Notes: generated by a model from the sequence alone, not told the origin. DNA of 64,000 nucleotides from Portunus trituberculatus (GCF_017591435.1 NC_059304.1:25667826-25731825); one strand, 5' to 3'; counted from the stretch's first letter, positions 15,808 through 30,082 are shown. Program-made: numbers and translations.

Positions 15808-17038
15808 TTATGAATCTGTAGAACAATTTTGGTTCCTCCTTAAATTTTTCGACAATGTCCTTTTCATAGTTCCTTTCCTCATCCTTCCTCAGCTTAACAT
15901 ATTCATTTCTTGCTGCCTTGAAGCTTTCCTTATTTACTGGATTTCTCCTCCACCTTTTCCATGCTCCATCTCTTTTCTCCTTTGCCCTAGCACACCTTGC
16001 GTTAAACCAATCTTTCCTTCCTTCTTTAGGTCTATATTTCGGGACATATTCCCTGTCTCCTGTTTTATATATTTCCAAAAATAAGTTATACTTCTCTTGC
16101 ACTGTCACTGAGTTTTCCTTCTCCTCCCAGTTAACGTATTTGAAGTAGTTATTGAGATTCTCAATATCAACCTTTCTGTAATTCAATTGGTCTCCTTTGT
16201 ATGATTCGTCTCTATCTTCCTTTCCCTCTTCTATATCCATTTCTAATATTACATGGTCACTCTTTCCCAATGGGCACTTATATCTTATATCATCGTTCAT
16301 TTGTATAGCCCTTGTAAAAACTAGGTCCAATCTCGCCGGCTCGTCATTTCCTCTGAATCTTGTGTTTTCCTTTGCTCTTTGGTCCATCATATTATCTATC
16401 ATTAGGTTCAGGAATCTATCTCCTTAGGCTTCTTCCCCCATACCACTTTCATAATTTTCCCAGTCCACCTCCTTACAGTTGAAATCTCCTACTAATATCA
16501 CTTTTCTCCTTTCTTTAATGGCTCTCATCAGACTCCTTATTGTGTCATCTATCATGTCTTTATATTCTTGATTGGTCCATGAATTTGTTTTTGGTGGCAC
16601 ATATGTTCCAATGATTGTTAACTCTTTTTTATTAATATGCATCTTAACATACAGTACTTCTGCTTTTCCTTCCCCACATTCCACTTGGTTTACCACCATC
16701 TCCTTCCTCAACATTATCATGACTCCTCCTCTTCCTCCTTTACTCCCTCTGCCTCTCCTCCATACATTATACGTATTATCCAAGTCTATTTTGATTGCCT
16801 CATTTAGTTTTGTTTCAGCCAAGCATCCATTATCCAGTTCTTCTTTCTTTATGTAATCTCTTAATTCTAATTTACTTGATAAAAGCTCGTCAATGTTCGT
16901 ATACATTATTTTTAGTCTCTTGCCTTTATCACTTTTTATTAAACTTGTTCCACTTTTTTCTCTTCCTTCTCTTTTATATACCATTTCCTTATCCTGTCTC
17001 CTAGAATTCTCCAAAAAAAATTGCCTCTTTTTCTTCAT
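15743..17038 (-). pseudogene. A2 APE-type endonuclease (two frames)
   Basis: The endonuclease that nicks target DNA to prime reverse transcription. The first frame (17038-16424) has MYTNIDELLSSK, AETKLN (catalytic Glu), IGTYVPPKTNSW and ILVGDFNCKEVDW (catalytic Asp/Asn) and stops at a TAA where others read E-A-W-G-D. The second (16402-15743) has RLDLVFTR and PLGKSDHVILEM, the terminal S-D-H motif, then the lysine-rich linker with KDWFNARCARAKEKRD and KLFYRFINGK. The start ATG of the first frame lies inside the end of ORF1. Confidence 0.87.
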
Positions 17039-17966
17039 CTGACATTTTATTATTTTTTTCTCTTACTGCTGCAGCCAGTTCGTTGTATCTCCTCCTTTCT
17101 TCCTCATTTCTATTTTTCTTTATATAGATATCCTTCCAGCCTTCTGTTTCTCTGAGTTTAGTTGTTCTATATAATATTTCTTCTGTTGCTGCTTGTGATT
17201 TTAGTAATATCTTAATTGCTCTCATTGTTCCTTCTTGATATGGTCCCATTCTGTGTATTTCTTCTACTTCCTCTTCTAAGTTCTGCCTATCTTCGTCGTT
17301 TAGATTTTTTAGTAGGTCTTTTACTGATTTCATTTCTTCTTTTTCTCCTCTTGGTCTATATTTTATATTTTTTTCTTTTATTCCAAATACGATTACACTT
17401 TTTTTTTTGCAATTTCCCTAACTAGATTTTCTTTTGTCTTGAGGACTCTTATCATTTTGTTTGTCATATTTTCATCTCTTTCTTTTAGTTGTTCTTAAAT
17501 CACCTCCTGAAAATCAGCCTTATCTTTCTTATCTTGGACTCTCCATGCCTGTACTTCTTTTTTAATCACGTCTTGTACTCTTTCCTCTTCTTTGTTTACT
17601 AGATCTTTCAGCTTCTCTTTTTCTTTCTCGGCTTTACCGAGTACTTCTTCCATCTGTCTCTTGTAGTTAGCTACTTCCTTTTTCAGTTCTTCCTTTTCTC
17701 CTCTTAGTCTAGCTTCATTTTCTTCCACTTTTTTTTATCCTTTCTTTCAGTTTTTGAAACTTTTTCCTGTTCTTCATTCTCTTTCATTCCCATACTCTCC
17801 TTTATCCATTTATTTAATTTACGTTCAATAGTCAAGTCTTAAATAGTGAAGTATTTGCCGTATCAAAACCTTCTAATACTCTCACTCCCTCATCAACATA
17901 TTCATCTTCTTTCATTCTTTCCCTGGTCTCATACCTGCATTTAGATGAAATCTCTTCCTTACTCAT
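17001..17966 (-). pseudogene. A2 ORF1, coiled-coil protein (broken)
   Basis: ORF1 of A2, presumed RNA-binding partner of the RT. It starts about 17966 (MSKEEISSKCRYETRERM) and passes through a long charged coiled coil (17495-17728: KEKEKLKDLVNKEEERVQD). The open C-terminal piece at 17333-17001 has HRMGPYQEGTMRAIKI, a basic fold, and IYIKKNRNEEERRRYNELAA. That C-terminal piece resembles the RNA-recognition/C-terminal region of ORF1 proteins in other non-LTR elements; no CCHC zinc knuckle is seen. Several single-base frameshifts break it. Confidence 0.75.
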
Positions 17967-20900
17967 GCTTCTCTAACACTGTATTCATGAAAACGAGTCT
18001 ACATTACTCGCCCAGGCCACTGCAAACTCAAAATAACTGGTAGTGAAGATCAGCTGATTCTCGGAGCGACGGCACTGCGTCCTTCCTTGACCGCGTCTCA
18101 GAGCGATGTGTGTGTATTTACTTAGTTGTATGCACACTCGTTGCTGACACCACTTCTTCACTGAAACTGTTCCAAGTCTCAATACATCTTTGCGGTAAAC
18201 TATATTTTTTAATATCTCTTAAACATCTTCCCTTCCTCAGATTTTTACAATGCGATCTTGTGCTTCGAATGTCATATTCTTTTCTCAGGATCAGATTCTC
18301 ATTATCCACTTGGTCCATTCCATTGATCAATTTACAAACTTGTATCAGATCCCCTCTCTCCCTTCTTTGTTCCAGGGTTGGTAGATCCATAGCCTTTAGT
18401 CTCTCCTTATATGTCATCCCTTCAAATTCTGGAACCATTCTTGTAGCCATTTTTTGTAGTCTCTCCAGCTTTCTTATGTGTTTCTTTTTATGGGGGGTCT
18501 ACACTACTCCTGCATATTCCAATCTGGGTCTTATTATAGTACTTATCAATTTCTTCATCATTTCTTCAGTATTCCTAAGCAAATTATATGTCTCTCTGAA
18601 AATTCTATCAATATGGCTTACCAGTTGATTATTTTCTTCCATCGTCACTCCCAAATCCTTTTCCTTTTTTACTTTTTCTAGTTCTACTCCATCTCCCATC
18701 TTATAGATTCCCACTGGTCGTCTTTCATTCTTTGTCCACATTGAATTCCATCTCCCAGATCTTACTAAGGTCTTCCTGCAGTATTTCACAATCCTCTTTT
18801 TGCTTTATAACTCTGCACAGTTTTGCATCGTCCACAAACAGATTTATGTAGCTGTTCACTCCTTCTGGCATGTCGTTTATATATATGAGGAAAAGTATTG
18901 GCGACAATACTGACCCCTGTGGCACTCCGCTTTCTACTGCTCTCCACTTGGATTTCATATCTTTGACTACCGTCCTTATTTCTTTCCACCTCAAATAATT
19001 TTCCATCCATCTTAATGTGCTTCCTTTTAAACCACCCTTCTCCTCTAACTTCCACAGTAATCTTACATGTGGCACTTTATCAAATGCCTTTTTGTAAATC
19101 CAAATAAATACAATGAACCCATCCCTCTCTCTCTTGTACTCTCTCAACTATTCTAGAGTAGAAACTCAGTAAATTTGTTACACATGACCGCCCTTTTCTA
19201 AAACCAAATTGGCTATTTGATATTAATTTGTTGTCTTCAAGAAGCTTGATCCATTGTTTCTTTATTACTCTTTCACACATCTTGCATATTACACTAGTTA
19301 GTGATACCGGTCTGTAATTTAAAGGTTCTTCCTTCCTGCCGCTCTATATATGGGAACCACCTCAGCTCTTTTCCATTCTACTGGTACTGTTCCATTTTCT
19401 ATTGAGCATTTTATGATGTTGTATATAGGACTTGCTAGTTCTTCCCTACATTCTTTTAATATTCTGCCTGAGATTTCATCCGGTCCCATTGCCTTTTCTT
19501 CATCCAGTTCCTTCATTAACTTTTATTTCAAGCTTGATTACTTTAATCTCTTTCATATAAACTGTCTCTCTATTACCCTGTGGCCTTTCAAATTTGGATT
19601 ATTTAGTAAAGACCTCCTGAAATTTACTATTTAACAGTTCTGCCATACTTTTTGGGTCTTCCACAATCCCATCATCCCATTCTCTCCTTTTAACCTTTCT
19701 ATTGTTTCTTTTTGCCTTATTTTCCCATTGATGAATCTGTAGAACAATTTCAGTTGCTCCTTGCATTTTTCGACAATGCCCTTTTCATAGTTCCTCTCCT
19801 CTTCCTTCCTCACTTTAACATATTCATTTCTCGCTGCCTTGAAGTTTTTTTATTTACTGCATTTCTATTCCTCCTCCACCTTTTCCATGCTCCATCTCTT
19901 TTCTCCTTTGCCCTGGCACTCCTTGCGTTAAACCAATCTATCTTTCGTTCTTCTTTAGGTCTATATTTCTGGACATATTCCCTGACTCCTGTTTTGTATA
20001 TTTCCAAAAATAAGTTATATTTCTCGTGCACTCTCTCAGAGTTTTCCATCTCCTCCCAGTTAGCGTATTTGAAATAGTTCTTGAGATTCTCAATATCAGT
20101 CTTCCTGTAATTTAATCGGTCGTCTTTGTATGATTCGTCTCTATCTTCCTTTCCCTCTTCTATATCCATTTCTAATATTACATGGTCACTTTCGCAATGG
20201 GCACTTATATCTTATATCATCATTCATTTGTATATCCCTTGTAAAAACTAGGTCCAATCTCGCCGGCTCATCATTTCCTCTGAATCTTGTGTTTTCCTTT
20301 ACTCTTTGGACCATCATATTATCTATCATTAGGTTCAGGAATCTTTCTCCCCAGGCTTCTTCCCCCATATCACTTTCATAATTTTCCCAGTCCACTTCTT
20401 TACAGTTGAAGTCTCCTACTAATATCACTTTTCTCCTTTCTTTAATGATTCTCGTTAGACTCCTTATTGTGTCATCTATCATGTCTTTATATTCTTGATT
20501 GGTCCATGAATTTGTTTTTGGTGGCAAATATGTTTCAATGATTGTTAACTCTTTTTTTTTTTTTAATATGCATCTTAATATACAGTACTTCTGCTTTATC
20601 TTGCCCATATTCCACTTGGTTTACCACCATCTCTTTCCTTTACATTATCATGACTCCTCCTCTTTTACCCCCTCTGTCTTTCTTCCATATGTTATATCTA
20701 TTATCTATATCTATTTTGATTGCCTCTTTTAGTTTTGTTTCAGCTAGGCATACAATATCTGGTTTTTCTTTCTTTATGTAATCTTATAGATCTAATTTAC
20801 TTGATAGAACCTTGTCTATGTTCGTATATATCATTTTTAGTTTCTTACCCTTATCACTTTTAGTTACACTTGCTCCACTGTTTGTTCTTCCTTTTTTCTT

Positions 20901-21041
20901 ATATACCATATCCCTATCCTGTCTCCTAGAATTCTCCAAAAAAAATGGCTTTTTCTCCTCCTCTGATCTTTCATTATTTTTTTCCCTTACTGCTGTCGCC
21001 AGTTCGTTGTATCTTTTCCTTTCGTCTTCATTTTTATTTTT

Positions 21042-21167
<126 letters not shown>

Positions 21168-21552
21168 TTGCAGCCTTCTGTTTCTCTAAGTTTTGTTGTT
21201 CCATATAATATCTCTTCTATTACTGCTTATGATTTTAGTAGTATCTTAATTGGCCTTGTTGTTCCATATTGTTAAGGTCCCATTCTGTGTATTTCCTCTT
21301 CTTCCTCCTCTAGGTTCTGCCTATTTTTGTCGTTTAGATTTTTTAATAGGTCTTTGACTGATTTCATTTCCTCTTTTTCCCTTCTTGGTCTTTATTTTAC
21401 ATTTATTTTCTTTTAGTCCAAATATGATTTTACTCTTTTTCTTTTCTGCAATTTCCCTTACTAGGTTTTCTTTTTCCTTAAGGACTCCTATCATTTTGTT
21501 TGCCATGTTCTCATCTCTTTCTTTTAGATGTTCCTGAATCACTTCCTGAAAG

Positions 21553-22023
21553 TTATCTGTCTTTCTTTTCTTGTACTCTCCATGTCTGTACTTCTTTTTT
21601 AATCACGTCCTGAACTCTTTCCTCTTCTTTGTTAACTAGATCTTTCAGGTCCTCTTTTTCTTTCTCTACTTTACTGAGTCCTTCATCCATCTGTTTCTTA
21701 TATTTGGCTAGTTCTTTTCTCAGTTCTGCATTTTCTACTCTTAGTCTAGCTTCATTTTCTTTCACTCTTTTTATGCTTTCTTTCCATTTCTGGAACTCTT
21801 TTTCCTGTTCATCGTTCTCTTTACTTTTTATACTCTCCCTTATCCAGTTGTCTAATTTTCTCTCCAAAGTTAAAACTCGCCTCTGGAGGGTGGTACTTGT
21901 CTCATCAAATCCTCCGAATCTTTTCTCTCCCTCACCATCATAATCATCCTCTTCGTGTACTCTTTCCCTATTCTCATACCTGCATATGGGTGTGAGCTCT
22001 TTCCGACTCATGGTGCCTTTCAA
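21553..22023 (-). pseudogene. A3 ORF1, N-terminal coiled coil
   Basis: A 156-residue open frame starting MKGTMSRKELTPICRYENR. The first 55 residues are acidic and loop-like; from about residue 60 there is a long charged coiled coil (LTLERKLDNWIRESIK, KKQMDEGLSKVEKEKEDL, VNKEEERVQDVIKKEVQ). The frame is lost by an indel near 21553 and then resumes (21542-21321: MIGVLKEKENLVREIAEKKK, then IIFGLKE). Its role is presumed RNA binding and ORF1p multimer formation by analogy with other non-LTR elements. Confidence 0.75.
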
Positions 22024-22099
22024 TGTAATTTCTGGAAGCTATTGCCACACAAATCACACATTTGCCCAGGGCTTATGTTAACACAACAACCTGTGGTCG

Positions 22100-22732
22100 T
22101 GTGTGTGTGTGTGTGTGTATTTACCTATTTGTATTTACCTATTTGTGTATTACAAGGCCCGAGCTAAGCTCTCTGTGTCCTGTCTCCTTGTCCATTCCTG
22201 TCATATCTCTCTTTCATCTGATTGACACACACCACGTCAACGACATGACTGCTCAGTTTATTCCACTTATCAATGCTATGATGCGGGAAACTGTATTTTC
22301 TCACGTCATTTAGACAGATGTCCTTTATTAGCTTTTTTCCATATCCTCGGAGATAATTACTTGTGGTCACCTTTATCAACTCTCTATCCAGTATGTCAAT
22401 CTTGTTCACCAATTTATACATAGTTATTATGTCTCCTCTTGTTCTTCTCTCTTCTAATGTGGTCAGCCTCAGCTTCCTCAGTCTTTTCTCATAGTCTAAC
22501 TCCCTGAGTCCTGGTACCATTCTTGTTGCCAGCCTTTGTACCCTTTCTACCTTCTTCACATTTTTCTTCATATGCGGTGACCAGACACATGCTGCATATT
22601 CTAGCTGGGGTCTTATTAAGGTACATAATATCTTCATCATTCCTTCATCTAGGTAGTGGAATGCAAGACCAATATTTTGAAGCATGTTGTATGTTTACCA
22701 AAAAATCTTGTTAATGTGTTTCTCCGGTGACA

Positions 22733-22734
<2 letters not shown>
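22100..22734 (-). mobile_element. A4: AC-tail non-LTR retrotransposon, 5'-truncated
   Basis: The last 635 bases of a copy closely related to A10. The minus strand encodes SPEKHIN..., then MLQNIGLAFHYLDEGMMK, LIRPQLEYAACVWSP, MVPGLRELDYEKRLRKL and the C-terminal domain ending in NGQGDRTQRA. The 3' UTR ends with two TAGGTAAATAC-like units and (AC)n at 22099-22117. Its truncated 5' end is itself flanked by a 32-base (TG)n run. Confidence 0.88.

Positions 22735-22766
<32 letters not shown>
22735..22766. repeat. (TG)n microsatellite upstream of the A4-A1 array
   Basis: Sixteen TG units directly at the 5' side (minus strand) of A4. Probably what remains of the original target microsatellite. Confidence 0.95.
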
Positions 22767-22768
<2 letters not shown>

Positions 22769-23051
22769 CAAGACACTGAGAGCATTATTTATCTTACAGT
22801 CGAACAAGGAACCATATGGGTTAACCAGTGTTTCTTGTAACACAAGCAAATATACTCAGGTCAATTTTCCAAGAAATTTGTGCTCATAACCCAGTTTGTT
22901 CATAAGGCAAGATCTTCATATCCTGAAGCGTCTCTCTGTAATGCTTTGAGAGATATCAAAAGGAATAAAGTATAACAGCACCACAGTTTTCATAAATGTA
23001 AATGATTAATGTTACGTAATCCATGGAATTGTATCTTTTCTTTTACCTTAG

Positions 23052-23166
23052 AACTTGGAGAGTGCTTCTGTGAGTCGCAGCCTTGCCACCCGTCTCCTGG
23101 ATGCCACCTTGGAGGCTGGGAAGTGGGATCTTAGCAAAGACCTAATTCGTTTCCTGCGCTCTATAG
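23052..23166 (+). CDS. RIC1: RIC1 internal exon
   Basis: 115 bases, acceptor ...ACCTTAG, donor GTAAGAG, entering in phase 0 and leaving in phase 1. It encodes NLESASVSRSLATRLLDATL followed by EAGKWDLSKDLIRFLRSIG. The block corresponds to the RIC1-domain sequence that follows SYLIILQ in animal RIC1 (pattern A-x-x-L-x-x-x-A-L-E-x-G-K-W-D-L-x-R-x-x-I-R-F-L-K-A-I-G), so exon order and phase agree with the exon at 296-535. No damage seen. Confidence 0.93.
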
Positions 23167-23333
23167 GTAAGAGTTATGACGCAGCTTTTTCCCATTCTCT
23201 ATCTTTGGTATCACTAGAAAGAATATTCCATACTTGCTATATTGGAAAGTAAGTTATTTTCACATACTCGTATTTTGTGATTCAGCAAGTTCTCATTTGA
23301 AATTCTTTAACAGCTATTTTGATATTCTATCAG

Positions 23334-23470
23334 ATCCAACAGATCTGGACTCACCAAAGCCCTCGATACTCTCTTGTGGTAGCACGAAAGTTGGATTCAC
23401 TCATGCCACCCCACCAGTATCTCCAGCTTGTGTTGATGAGGATCTCTCCATGATTCTTCCCAACACTCAG
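23334..23470 (+). CDS. RIC1: RIC1 probable next exon (linker region)
   Basis: 137 bases, acceptor TTCTATCAG, donor GTATTG. It begins in the phase needed after 23166 (two bases completing an Asp codon) and ends in phase 0. It encodes a low-complexity, Pro/Ser-rich linker: DPTDLDSPKPSIL, then HATPPVSPACVDEDL. Animal RIC1 has a Pro/Ser-rich linker here (human ...PPSTPTAQEP...). Support comes from phase, position and composition more than from sequence identity. The short intron before it is 167 bases. Confidence 0.7.
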
Positions 23471-24342
23471 GTATTGATCCCATACAATCTGAGTAATTTT
23501 GCCAGTAACTAGGTTTTATTGTCTTTCTTGAAAGAGATTAGTTTTGATTTACCTTCAGACAGTAGGTGATAATGGCCACATTATCATTGAAAATAGAAAA
23601 AAGAGAAGAAAATGAAAGCATGTCCTCTCAGGGAATGTGCACCACATTAACACTGAGGATGAACACAGCTGAAGTAGGCACTGAGCATGCACAATTCTTA
23701 CTTGCATACTTCTTTCCCTTTTTGTTTTGTTTTCTATGCTGTAGTTCCATATTACATTTTTTCTTGTAGTTAAAACTCTTGATGAAGTGTTGCATGAAGC
23801 TCAATTTCATCATGTGACTAATTCCTGCTATGTGTTGGTGGCTCCAACAAACAGATGTTGTTGAGAAGAATCCCGTCTGTTCTGGTCATCCTGCCACAGG
23901 TATTGCTGAGTCTGGTGTAGTATTTAGTTTGGTGTTGTTCTGACAAAGCTGATTGCATGATTATCCATGTTTCCATCATTGTGTATGTGTGTGTGTGTGT
24001 GTGTGTATATGGGGAGGGGCTGTTGGAGTGTGTGCTCTGTTAATTACAAAAATATGTGTAATACTCATGTCTTCTTTCTTCTTTTTTTAGTCTTTATATA
24101 TCAATTTTTATAATCCATGCATTTTTACTAATCTTGATTAGTAATTTCAAGTCTTGTAAGAGAATGAATTCAACATATGTGCTAGGTTACAATGACAAAA
24201 TAGTCAAAAGATTTTTTTCCAGAATCCAGTGTTGTATTTTCCAATCTAGAGCTGAAATGAAAAATGATACTTTTGAAATTTTGTTATCTACATGTATGTA
24301 CTACGTATGTAAGACTTGTTATAGATAATCACAGGAGATATA
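23471..24342 (+). other. RIC1 intron, unassigned
   Basis: AT-rich DNA with a (TG)n run at about 23984-24006. A 32-codon open stretch at 23770-23865 has no family I recognise. Confidence 0.55.
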
Positions 24343-24861
24343 CAGTAAGTCCTCTTTATATGGTACTTTGTTATCCGGTAAATTCAGTTACGGTGTTTGA
24401 TAATTTCTACCCTCGATTCTATTTACGGTAAGAAAAATTCACAGATATGGTATTCGCCCGAATCGAAGAGCCACCATGCCGCGCGCCCACCACAACAATC
24501 AGTCTTTTCCCATGTTTCCCACTGAGGACAGATGAAATCCTTATGGCATTTTTTTTTTGTGGATATTATGAGTAAGGGCTGAAATCCCTACTGTCCCTTA
24601 GCCTCGGGAGAGACATCATCTGATAGAATACGTGGCGAGTGAAAGGTAAATAAAACATTTTCTGTTTATTTCTTTTGCGCAGTACTTTACATTTTTTTAC
24701 ATGATTATTTTTCATGTATGTTGATGTCTGTAGGGGTGACTTTTGATGTGCTGGAACACATTTCCTATTATTACATGTTATAATGGGTTCGGTATACAGT
24801 AATTTCAATTTGCGGTAAGTTTTTCAGAAACGCATATGTACTGTATAACGAGGACTTACTG
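24343..24861. mobile_element. P4c: 519-bp deletion derivative of the P4 family
   Basis: Left CAGTAAGTCCTC, right end GAGGACTTACTG, TA on both sides. Its interior is the joined outer parts of P4 (contains the reverse of the GGGATTTCAGCCCTTACTC block), with no transposase sequence. A MITE-like non-autonomous copy. Confidence 0.88.
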
Positions 24862-26508
<1,647 letters not shown>

Positions 26509-27049
26509 CAGTGGTACCTTGAGATATAAGTTTAATTCGTTCTGTGATGGAGCTCGTATCTCAAAACAATTTTTCCCATTGAAATGCACTGAAATGCCAT
26601 TAATCTATTCTAGCACCCCTATTTTTCTTTCCGTGCTTTCAGGTAAGAAAAAGGTATTTGTAAATAATAATTATTGCACAGAAACATAATGAAACATAAC
26701 AAAATATAATATAAATAGATAAACTACTCTCATAAAGTATATTTATCTTGGAGGATGCATTCCACGGGATGTTACTGGATTCCCAACCCTCACTTGGGAC
26801 TGTCGATCAGCTGGAGTGTACAAATATAGCCATCCACAGAAGAATGGGTGCTCTAATAATCACAAAAGAGCTCATTGACGATCCTGTAAACATTATTCAT
26901 TGAATCAGTGAAGTTTTAATTAGGAGAGAGAGACAGAGACAGAGGTACCGTAGAGGTTTGTTTACATTGTTCTCCCCCTCCATAATAAATGTCGGGTGCA
27001 GGAGGTAGGGGAAGATAAGAGAAATTTGTTTTGCCTTTTCAGTTACTTG
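26509..27049 (+). mobile_element. P6a: pogo/Tigger-type element, left part
   Basis: Starts CAGTGGTACCTTGAGATA after TA. The following 500 bases align, in reverse, with the right half of P6b (62990-63171, 60770-61000 and 59300-59440), and so show the P6 sequence without the insertions present there. At about 27050 it is cut by the poly(A) end of J2. No coding content. Confidence 0.75.
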
Positions 27050-27953
27050 TTTTTTTTTTTTTTTTATGCAGGAGCTACAGTTGGCCAAGGGCAACAAGAT
27101 ATGGAAAAAAAAGGCCCACTGTGTTGCCAGTTCCCTAAAAGATATGGTAGTTAACCAAAATTCAAAAATAAATGTCTTGACACCTTGCTCTTGGAAGAAG
27201 TCAAGTCGTAGGAAGATGGAAATACAGAAGCAAGCAGGAAGTTTCAGAGTTTACCAGTGAAATGTATGAATGATTGAGAATACTGGTTAATTCTTGCATT
27301 AGAGAGTTGGACAGAATAGGGGTGAGAGGAAGAAGAAAGCCTTATGAAGCAAGGCTGCAGGAAGAGGGGAGGCATGCAGTTAGCAAGATCAGTAGAGCAG
27401 TTAGCTTGAAAATAGCGATAAAAGATAGAAAGAGGCTGAAGACAGTCAGTTAGAGGAGGGGAGTTGATGAGATGAAAAGCTTTTGATTCCACCCTATCTA
27501 ATAAAACTGTGTGAGTGGACCCCCCATGCCAAACATGCGAAGTGGACTCCATACAAGGACGGATAAGGCCCTTCTACAGAGTTAGCGTTGGAGGGATGAG
27601 AGAAATTGGTGGAGACGCCTCAGAATGCTTAGCTTCATAGAACCTGTTTTAGCAAGAGATGAGATGTGAAGTTTCCAGTTTAGGTTATGAGTAAAGGACA
27701 GACTGAGGATATACAGTGTGGGAGAGGGGGACAGTTTAATGTCATTGAAGAAGAGGGGATGGTTGCCTGGAAGGTTGTGTTGAGTTGTTAGATGGAGGAA
27801 TTGAGGTTTTGAAGCATTGAACACTACTAAGTTTTCTCTACCCCAATCAGAAATCTTAGAAATATCAAAAGTCAGGTAATCTGTGGCACCCTGTGTGATC
27901 TATTGACTTCCTGAAGGGTTGATCATCTTTGAAAGGATGTGGAAAGATGTAAC
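27050..27953 (-). mobile_element. J2: jockey-like non-LTR retrotransposon, 5'-truncated
   Basis: Minus-strand copy of the 3' third of the J1 family, with poly(A) (T run 27050-27064). It encodes the RT thumb and C-terminus in two frames: VVFNASKPQFLHLTTQHNLP, SLSFTHNLNWKLHISSLAKT, then THTVLLDRVESKAFHLI. Stops and small indels break it. Its truncated 5' end touches the 3' end of B1. Confidence 0.83.
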
Positions 27954-29600
27954 ATAACATAACATAAATAATAGGATAACAAAGGGCCACCAGGGCCCAT
28001 CTAGGTTATCCTGTATCAGTCGCACAGTGACCTCGTCATCAGTACTTAAAAATACACTTACAAGTACACAATACATTATATACTAATTCTAAATATTTGG
28101 CCCATTAACAGGGCTAAGTCCTGCAGCGAATTCCTCTACAATCTGTGATCCCCATACATGGGGATCATTTCTTGTTTAACTATAGTAAATTTCTTATAAA
28201 AACTATCATGCAGCGCTATACATAATTATAAATCTAATAAATTTAAGTGCTTACCTAATCTATTTTTAAACATTGTCAAACTAGTGCTATTTACAACCCT
28301 CTCTGGCAATGCATTCCAGAAGTCTACCACCCTATGACTAAAGAAATATTTTCTTATATCTAACCTGCAGCCTTGCTTTCTAATCTTCCTGCCATGATTT
28401 CTAGTCCTACTTCCCTCCTCTAAGGTAAAGAAAGATCTCACATCTATGTAGTTTGTATCTGAAAACATTTTAAATAACTCTTATCGTATCCCCTCTTATA
28501 CGTCTCCTCTCAAATGAAAACATGTTTAATTCCTTTAATCTATCTCTATACTCCAGGTGCTTTAATGCTGGTATCATCCTAGTTGCTCTTCTCTGAACTG
28601 CTTCTAACATGTTGATATCCTGCCTATAATGGGATGACCAGGCCTGTATGCAATACTCAAAATGGGGCCTAACATAGGAATTATATAAGCTATGCACCAC
28701 TTCCTTACTTTTATAACTAACATTTCTATTTATAAAACCCAGGATCCTATTTGCCCTATTTCTTGCTTCTAAACATTGCTTTGAAAATTTCATAGTCCTG
28801 TCTATCACTACTCCTAAATCCTTTCCCTCCTCTACTGTCTCTAGCCAACATCCCTCCATCTCATAGCTAAAGTTTGTGTTGTCTTTACCTAAATGCATAA
28901 CCTGACACTTTTTAGAATTAAACTCCATCTGCCACCTGTCTGCCCATGCTATCAGCCTGTCCAGGTCTCGTTGTATTCTGTAATTGTCCTTTTCACCCTG
29001 TACTGCACATGCTATCTTAGTATCATCTGCAAACTTTGATACTTTGCTACTAATTCCTATATCTAAATCGTTAATGTACACCAAGAAAAGAAGAGGTCCT
29101 AGCACTGATCCTTGGGGTACCCCACTAACCACTTCCTTCCACTCAGACATTGCCCCATTTAATACTACTCTCTGTTTCCTATCAGAAAGCCATTCACTAA
29201 TCCAATCAACTAACCTACCCCCTATCCCATGTAGTCTCAATTTGTACACTAGCCTCCTATGCTGTACCTTATCAAACGCCTTGCTAAAATCTAGATATAT
29301 AACATCTATGCTATTTTCATCATCTAACTCCTTGGTAATATATTCTAAGATATCGAGCAAATTTGTAAGACAGGACCTCCCTGATCTAAAGCCATGTTGG
29401 GTATCTCTAATTAATCTATTCTCATTTAAATGCTCCCAAATACTACCCATAATGATTTTCTCTAGTATCTTACATATTATACTAGTTAAACTGATCGGTC
29501 TATAATTATTCGCATCATCCTTCCTACCTTTTTTAAATATTGGAGTAACATTAGCTAACTTCCAGTCCTGAGGTATCTCAGCAAACCAAATAGGCAGAAA
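27954..29600 (-). mobile_element. B1: CR1-like non-LTR retrotransposon, 5'-truncated
   Basis: Minus strand: begins within the RT fingers (about 29600, WFAEIPQDWKLANVTPIFKK), contains the whole RT palm and the C-terminal domain, then a 3' UTR of about 270 bases and a short TTATG tandem tail at 27954-27972. The short terminal tandem repeat in place of poly(A) is typical of CR1/L2-type elements. It lacks endonuclease and ORF1 through 5' truncation. Confidence 0.85.
28470..29450 (-). pseudogene. B1 reverse transcriptase (326-residue open frame)
   Basis: A long intact-looking frame with QHGFRSGRSCLTNLLDILEY, VIYLDFSKAFDKVQHRRL (motif A), [20 protein letters not shown] (motif B), KFADDTKIA (motif C), EFNSKKCQVMHLGK, and the thumb with VRPHFEYCIQAWSSHYRQ and RRATRMIPALKHLEYRDRL. 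All catalytic aspartates are present. The frame ends with ...RGDTIRVI at a one-base shift, after which the C-terminal domain continues at 28468-28226 (RSFFTLEEGSRTRNHGRK, KYFFSHRVVDFWNALPE). The 5' part is missing, so the copy is not autonomous. Confidence 0.87.
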
Positions 29601-30082
29601 GATATCAAGAAACTAGAAAGGATACAAAGACATGGTATAAAAAAAAAAAAAAAAAAAAACAGGGCTGCTACAAAGATGGTCCCTGAAATAAAAGATCTTC
29701 CCTATGAAGAAAGACTGAAGGAGATGGAGCTACCAACTTTGAAGGATAGACAGGAAAGAGGATACCTAATAACGATGTATATGTCAGTAAACTGTATGAA
29801 GAAGATAGATAGACAAGACCTGGTAACACTGATGAAGTAGGGACACAAACAAACAAGAGGACATTCCAAGAAAATCATGAAAAGTCAGTGTTATAGGAAT
29901 ATCAAGAAGTTCAGTTTTCCACATAGGACAGTAGACATCTGGAATGGATTAAGTGAAGAGATTGTAACAACAGAAAGTATGCACAAATTTAAGGAGAAGT
30001 TAGATAAATGTAGATATGGAGACAGGTTACTATGAGCCCCGCTCAAATCCTGTAACATACAACTAGGTAAAAGTAGATAAAT

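Larger units (their letters stand above)
14034..18099 (-). mobile_element. A2: AC-tail non-LTR retrotransposon, near full length
   Basis: About 4.07 kb. Minus-strand order: 5' UTR starting GAGACGCGG (18099), ORF1 (about 17966-17001), APE endonuclease (17038-15743), reverse transcriptase (15807-14851), C-terminal domain (to 14101), 3' UTR ending ACTAGGTAAATACA and the (AC)n tail at 14034-14065. The 5' UTR matches A6 closely. Frames are interrupted by a few single-base indels. The RT has a CR1/L2-like look ([31 protein letters not shown]). The 5' end lies seven bases from the AC tail of A3. Confidence 0.92.

Noticed and set aside
23770..23865. 32-codon open stretch (KTLDEVLHEAQFHHVTN...) as a further RIC1 exon
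   Set aside because: No similarity to RIC1 that I can see, and the possible splice sites do not keep the phase left by the exon ending at 23470.
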